In this document: positions 7,444-10,567 of the stretch, in pieces
How the letters are laid out: every line of letters starts with the position of its first letter
Position numbering within the stretch: position 1 is the stretch's first letter
Source: Smithellaceae bacterium
GTDB taxonomy: Bacteria; Desulfobacterota; Syntrophia; Syntrophales; Smithellaceae
Length of the DNA stretch: 10,567 nt
Assembly: GCA_028704195.1 (NCBI GenBank)
Contig: JAQVLL010000042.1
Location: forward strand, 1 to 10,567
Direction: 5' to 3'
Notes under the pieces: model-generated
Database searches by the model: none
The model's input: only the letters and a program-made list of their open reading frames with translations
Told to the model about the DNA's origin: nothing
Made by a program: the position numbers and the translations under genes

Positions 7444-8217
7444 CTACGGACAGTACCGCCGCACCTGCTCCATGACCCTCAGGGATTTGACTTCTTTTCC
7501 CAGGACATAAGAAATGAAACCGCAAAGGATGCTGCGGGATTCGGATGCCAGCCCCTCCGGCATACTGACCATTTTCATCTTTTCCATTTCCATGTCTTTT
7601 CCAAGGAGCAGCGTTCGGACGGTCCCGGTGGAAACATGCTGATCATATCGTTGGGGCCGGGCACACGCGGCACAGAAAATGCCGCCTTCTTTCGGATAGA
7701 AATAATATGTCCCGTTGTCGGTTACGGGGGTTTTGCAGCGCACACAGGCCGAAAGTGCCGGCTCAAAACCGGTAATTTTCAAAAGGCGCATTTCAAAGAA
7801 ACGGACCGCCGTGTCCGAAGTATTCTCTTTTGTCAGCAGACCCAGAAAATCCGCAAGCAGGGAGAACAGGTTTTCATTGATTTTCCCTTCCATGCTGAAA
7901 TGATCGGTCAGGTCAATGAAATAGGAAGCCGTCAGGGTTTTTTCCAAATCCTGACGGATGACGGGATAATGATCGATGACATCGCAGGATTCAATGAAGG
8001 CAAGGGCGTCACGGTATTTCCGCGAAAAAATAATGCTGGTCAGCGAGAACGGTTCAAAAACATTGGCGAAACGCTTTCTGCTTCGTTTGGCGCCTTTGGC
8101 AATCCCATTGACCTTGCCGAACTCACGGCTGTAGAAGGTTACGATTAAATCCGATTCACCGTAGCTTAAGCTTTTCAGGACAAACCCGGTCGTTTTATGG
8201 CTTTCTGTTGCACTCAT
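7444..8217 (-). CDS. recO: DNA repair protein RecO
   Basis: RecO helps RecR load RecA onto SSB-coated single-stranded DNA in gap repair. The 257-residue protein has an N-terminal OB fold (about 5-80; TTGFVLKSLSYGESDLIVTF, GKVNGIAKGAKRSRKRFANV), a helical middle and a four-cysteine zinc site: Cys158 and Cys161 (CVRC) with Cys182 and Cys185 (CAAC). Length and order are normal for the family. Two starts are possible: ATG 8217, five bases after the pyrC stop, or GTG 8226, which overlaps that stop (GTGA) and adds three residues. Neither has a clear Shine-Dalgarno, so translation is probably coupled to pyrC. I chose ATG as the commoner codon. Confidence 0.93.
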   Translation of the reverse strand: MSATESHKTTGFVLKSLSYGESDLIVTFYSREFGKVNGIAKGAKRSRKRFANVFEPFSLTSIIFSRKYRDALAFIESCDVIDHYPVIRQDLEKTLTASYFIDLTDHFSMEGKINENLFSLLADFLGLLTKENTSDTAVRFFEMRLLKITGFEPALSACVRCKTPVTDNGTYYFYPKEGGIFCAACARPQRYDQHVSTGTVRTLLLGKDMEMEKMKMVSMPEGLASESRSILCGFISYVLGKEVKSLRVMEQVRRYCP

Positions 8218-8222
8218 GATGA

Positions 8223-9503
8223 TCACGCACGGCCGTCGTATTTGATGTCACCCGCCACAATGGTCATGACCGCGCGCCCCTTCATTTTCCGGCCTGAAAA
8301 CGGTGAATTTTTCCCCCGTGAAACAAAAGTTTTGACATCCACTGTCCACCCCTGTTCTGGATCAATGACGGTAATGTCCGCGTCGGAACCTTTTTTCAGC
8401 GTGCCTTTGTTCAGGTTTAAAATTCGCGCCGGATTGCAGGACATTGCGTTGATCAGCTTCTCCCATGTGAGAATGCCGTCGTGCACCAGATTCAGACTCA
8501 GGCCAAGGGATGTTTCCAGGCCGCTGATGCCGTTTGCGGCATAGGCGAATTCCACTTCCTTGTCTGTTCGCGCGTGCGGTGCGTGATCGGAGGCGATGGC
8601 GTCAATCGTGCCGTCTGTCAGTCCTTCTTTGATCGCCGCGACGTCTGCCGCGCTTCTCAGCGGAGGATTGACTTTGTAGCTGGTGTCGTAATCCTGGAGG
8701 CATTCATCGGTTAAGGTGAAATAATGCGGAGCGGTTTCCGCCGTCACTTTCAGTCCCCGCATCTTGGCGTCCCGGATCAGGCGCACCGAACCGGCCGTAC
8801 TGGCATGTGCAATGTGTATGCGGGTTTGCGTGTATTCGGCGATCAGAACATCGCGCCCCACTATGGCCTCTTCGGCGATTGAGGGAATGCCCGGCAGTCC
8901 CGTTATAGTGGACCAGTACCCTTCATTCATCAGGCCGCCTGCGGAGAGATTGATATCTTCACAGTGCTGAATAACCGGCAGATCCAGAGAGCCGGCGTAT
9001 TCCATGGCGCGCCGCATCAGGGCAGCATCCATGACCGGTTTGCCGTCATCGGACAGGGCGATCACACCCGCTTCCTTGAGGTCCCAGAATTCCGTCATTT
9101 GTTTGCCTTCCGAACCGACGCTGATCGCACCGATGGGATAGACGCGGGCCAGATTGGCTTCGGCTGCTTTTCTGAGGACGAATTCGGTAATGGAGCGGTT
9201 ATCATGGACAGGTTCCGTATTGGGCATGCAGGCGATGGAGGTAAAACCTCCGGCCACAGCCGCGGCAGAACCGGTGGCGATTGTTTCTTTGTATTCCAGA
9301 CCCGGTTCGCGCAGGTGCACGTGCATATCGATTAAGCCCGGTACGGCAATCATATTTACAAGATTGATTACTTGAGCCCCGGGCGGCGCTTTGATGGATG
9401 TGCCGCAGGAGCTGATTTTCCCCTCTTCAACCAGAATGTCCATTTGGGTATCCATTTTCTGGGACGGGTCAATGACCCTTGCGCCTTTTAACAGCAGTTT
9501 CAT
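8223..9503 (-). CDS. pyrC: dihydroorotase, class I
   Basis: The enzyme interconverts carbamoyl-aspartate and dihydroorotate, the third step of UMP synthesis, in the cytoplasm. The 426-residue length and sequence are class I (long form). All expected metal and catalytic residues are present: HVHLREPG with His61 and His63, the bridging Asp153 (LSDDGKPV), His180 (IQHCED), His233 (IHIAHAST) and catalytic Asp306 (SDHAPH). MPNTEP at 94-99 is also typical. It is therefore probably active, unlike the inactive PyrC' paralogues that accompany some PyrB proteins. Its ATG overlaps the pyrB stop as ATGA, and recO follows at once. Class I enzymes can form a dodecamer with PyrB, as in Aquifex aeolicus; the coupling fits this but does not prove it. 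Confidence 0.97.
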   Translation of the reverse strand: MKLLLKGARVIDPSQKMDTQMDILVEEGKISSCGTSIKAPPGAQVINLVNMIAVPGLIDMHVHLREPGLEYKETIATGSAAAVAGGFTSIACMPNTEPVHDNRSITEFVLRKAAEANLARVYPIGAISVGSEGKQMTEFWDLKEAGVIALSDDGKPVMDAALMRRAMEYAGSLDLPVIQHCEDINLSAGGLMNEGYWSTITGLPGIPSIAEEAIVGRDVLIAEYTQTRIHIAHASTAGSVRLIRDAKMRGLKVTAETAPHYFTLTDECLQDYDTSYKVNPPLRSAADVAAIKEGLTDGTIDAIASDHAPHARTDKEVEFAYAANGISGLETSLGLSLNLVHDGILTWEKLINAMSCNPARILNLNKGTLKKGSDADITVIDPEQGWTVDVKTFVSRGKNSPFSGRKMKGRAVMTIVAGDIKYDGRA

Positions 9504-10429
9504 TCGTTTCCTCCGGAAAGCAGGTAAAGCAGCGCCATGCGGACGGCGACACCGTTATTGACCTGATCGAGAATAACGGAGCAAGCGGGATCATCAGCAA
9601 CGTCAGGTGAAATCTCCACGCCTCGGTTCATCGGACCGGGATGCATGACGATGGCGTCAGGTTTGGCGAGCTTGATATTTCTTCGGTTCAGGCAGTAATG
9701 CCGGGCGTATTCACGAAGCGACGGGAAGATGTTCTGCTTTTCACGTTCCAGCTGAATCCGCAGCATCATGACAACATCGGCGTCTGTGATCGCATCTTCC
9801 AGTTTTGTGCACGCTTTGATCCCCATCTGCTCGATGTTGCGGGGCATCATGGTGGCAGGTCCGGCTACAACAACCTGAGCGCCCATTTTAGACAAACCGT
9901 AAATGTTTGACCGGGCAACCCGGCTGTGAAGGATGTCTCCGATGATGGCGACTTTAAGACCGGCGAGCCGCCCTTTCTTCTCGCGGATTGTCATCATGTC
10001 CAGCAGGGCCTGCGAGGGATGCTCGTGTGCCCCGTCTCCAGCATTGATAATGGATTGACGGACCAGGGAGGCAAGCAGGTGCGGGGCGCCGGCGGCGCTG
10101 TGCCTCAGGACAATGATGTCTGGATTCATCGCCTCAAGGTTACGCGCGGTATCGATCAGGGTTTCCCCTTTGACGACGGAACTGGTGGAGGCCGAAATGT
10201 TGATCGTGTCCGCGCTGAGCCTTTTTCCGGCTATTTCAAAAGAGGTCCGTGTGCGTGTGCTGGCTTCATAAAACAGGTTGATGATGCTTTTACCACGCAA
10301 TGTTGGCACTTTCTTGATTTCGCGTGTCGAAATTTCCAGAAAAGATTCTGCTGTTTCCAGAATCAGGTTGATCTCGTCAACCGTCATCTCCTGGATGCCG
10401 AGGATATCTTTTTTTGCCAGTTTCATCAT
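9500..10429 (-). CDS. pyrB: aspartate carbamoyltransferase catalytic subunit
   Basis: This enzyme joins carbamoyl phosphate and aspartate, the second step of UMP synthesis. The 309-residue protein has the carbamoyl-phosphate site STRTRTSFE at 57-65, Lys87 in SVVKGET, LRHSAAGAPHLLA (Arg109-His110), the HEHPSQALLD loop and HPGPMNRGVE near the C-terminus. Length is normal for a catalytic chain. No pyrI regulatory subunit lies next to it. Two adjacent ATG codons (10429 and 10426) are possible starts; AGGG upstream is a modest ribosome site. It is the first gene of the operon in this window and is translationally coupled to pyrC. Confidence 0.97.
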   Translation of the reverse strand: MMKLAKKDILGIQEMTVDEINLILETAESFLEISTREIKKVPTLRGKSIINLFYEASTRTRTSFEIAGKRLSADTINISASTSSVVKGETLIDTARNLEAMNPDIIVLRHSAAGAPHLLASLVRQSIINAGDGAHEHPSQALLDMMTIREKKGRLAGLKVAIIGDILHSRVARSNIYGLSKMGAQVVVAGPATMMPRNIEQMGIKACTKLEDAITDADVVMMLRIQLEREKQNIFPSLREYARHYCLNRRNIKLAKPDAIVMHPGPMNRGVEISPDVADDPACSVILDQVNNGVAVRMALLYLLSGGNE

Positions 10430-10451
10430 AAATTCTGCCCTGTTTGTTTAA

Positions 10452-10467
10452 TCCCGTTTACACGGGA
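10452..10467. repeat. hairpin-forming inverted repeat before pyrB
   Basis: TCCCGT (10452-10457) and ACGGGA (10462-10467) form a perfect 6-base stem with a 4-base loop, 22 bases upstream of the pyrB start. In the transcript it could lie close to the ribosome site. A regulatory role is not shown. Confidence 0.5.
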
Positions 10468-10537
10468 CGAGCGTTCATTCTCCGCAGCTTGCTGCGACAT
10501 AACGACGTTCATTTCATACCTCGACAGCTTGCTGCCA
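10468..10537. repeat. two imperfect tandem copies of a palindromic unit
   Basis: Copy one spans 10468-10497 and copy two 10503-10537. They share CGTTCATT (10472-10479 and 10506-10513) and CAGCTTGCTGC (10485-10495 and 10525-10535). The core is palindromic: CGCAGC-TT-GCTGCG in the first copy, and ACCT...CAGC-TT-GCTG...AGGT in the second. It resembles intergenic palindromic repeat families, but no copy count elsewhere in the genome is available. Confidence 0.6.
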
Positions 10538-10567
10538 GGTGGTTGATCCAATTATGTTTCTTCTTCA

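Larger units (their letters stand above)
10430..10567 (-). promoter_or_regulatory. pyrB upstream leader region with several hairpins
   Basis: No gene is seen in these 138 bases to the right edge. They contain three hairpin-forming inverted repeats (10452-10467, 10483-10496, 10518-10540). In the pyrB direction the hairpin nearest pyrB is followed by TTAAACAAACAGGG, not a U-run, so it is not a standard terminator. No PyrR binding loop consensus was recognised. The promoter may lie beyond the edge; a CATAAT on the minus strand near 10551-10556 is a possible -10 whose -35 would be outside. Confidence 0.45.

Noticed and set aside
7433..7525. Longer N-terminus of the U32 protein starting at 7525
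   Set aside because: The extra 31 residues lie inside the recO coding region, do not resemble the family, and the ATG at 7432 has a good ribosome site.
9926..10546. Plus-strand open frame of 206 codons opposite pyrB
   Set aside because: It is antisense to a well-conserved gene, with a low-similarity, Cys/His/Phe-rich translation typical of shadow frames.

Overview
The window looks like a chromosomal segment of a Gram-negative bacterium, probably a deltaproteobacterium (Desulfobacterota, Syntrophales-like). The grounds are a two-subunit bacterial glycyl-tRNA synthetase, an OmpA-type outer-membrane protein, a GAF-fused PilB/GspE-type ATPase, and moderate GC with sigma70-like promoters. The taxon is inferred from gene content and sequence style; no search was run.

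Layout from left to right. Bases 1-1219 (minus) hold the N-terminal 406 residues of a GAF plus type II secretion/type IV pilus ATPase that runs off the left edge, with its own near-consensus promoter at 1267-1295. Bases 1361-4322 (minus) hold glyQ-glyS. Bases 4334-4896 (plus) hold a frameshifted remnant of a Kef-type cation/proton antiporter, in which only the cytoplasmic TrkA-N domain is recognisable. Bases 4971-6141 (plus) hold a strong promoter and an OmpA-family porin-like gene, ended by a near-perfect bidirectional terminator at 6164-6203. Bases 6218-10429 (minus) hold a tightly packed operon transcribed as pyrB-pyrC-recO-U32 peptidase family (trhP-like). Bases 10430-10567 are the pyrB leader, with duplicated hairpin-forming sequence.

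How the genes work together. PyrB and PyrC catalyse consecutive steps of UMP synthesis, and their genes overlap as ATGA. RecO (recombinational repair) and the U32 protein (probable tRNA hydroxylation) follow with almost no spacing, so all four probably share one transcript. GlyQ and GlyS form the alpha2beta2 glycyl-tRNA synthetase. The OmpA-like protein and the antiporter remnant form a plus-strand block between two minus-strand housekeeping operons.

Most of the window is ordinary core genome. The points that deserve a second look are the antiporter remnant, a Cys in place of the peptidoglycan-contacting Asp in the OmpA domain, the repeated hairpins before pyrB, and the GAF-ATPase fusion. No mobile element, CRISPR array, tRNA or rRNA was seen, and I found no convincing undescribed system.
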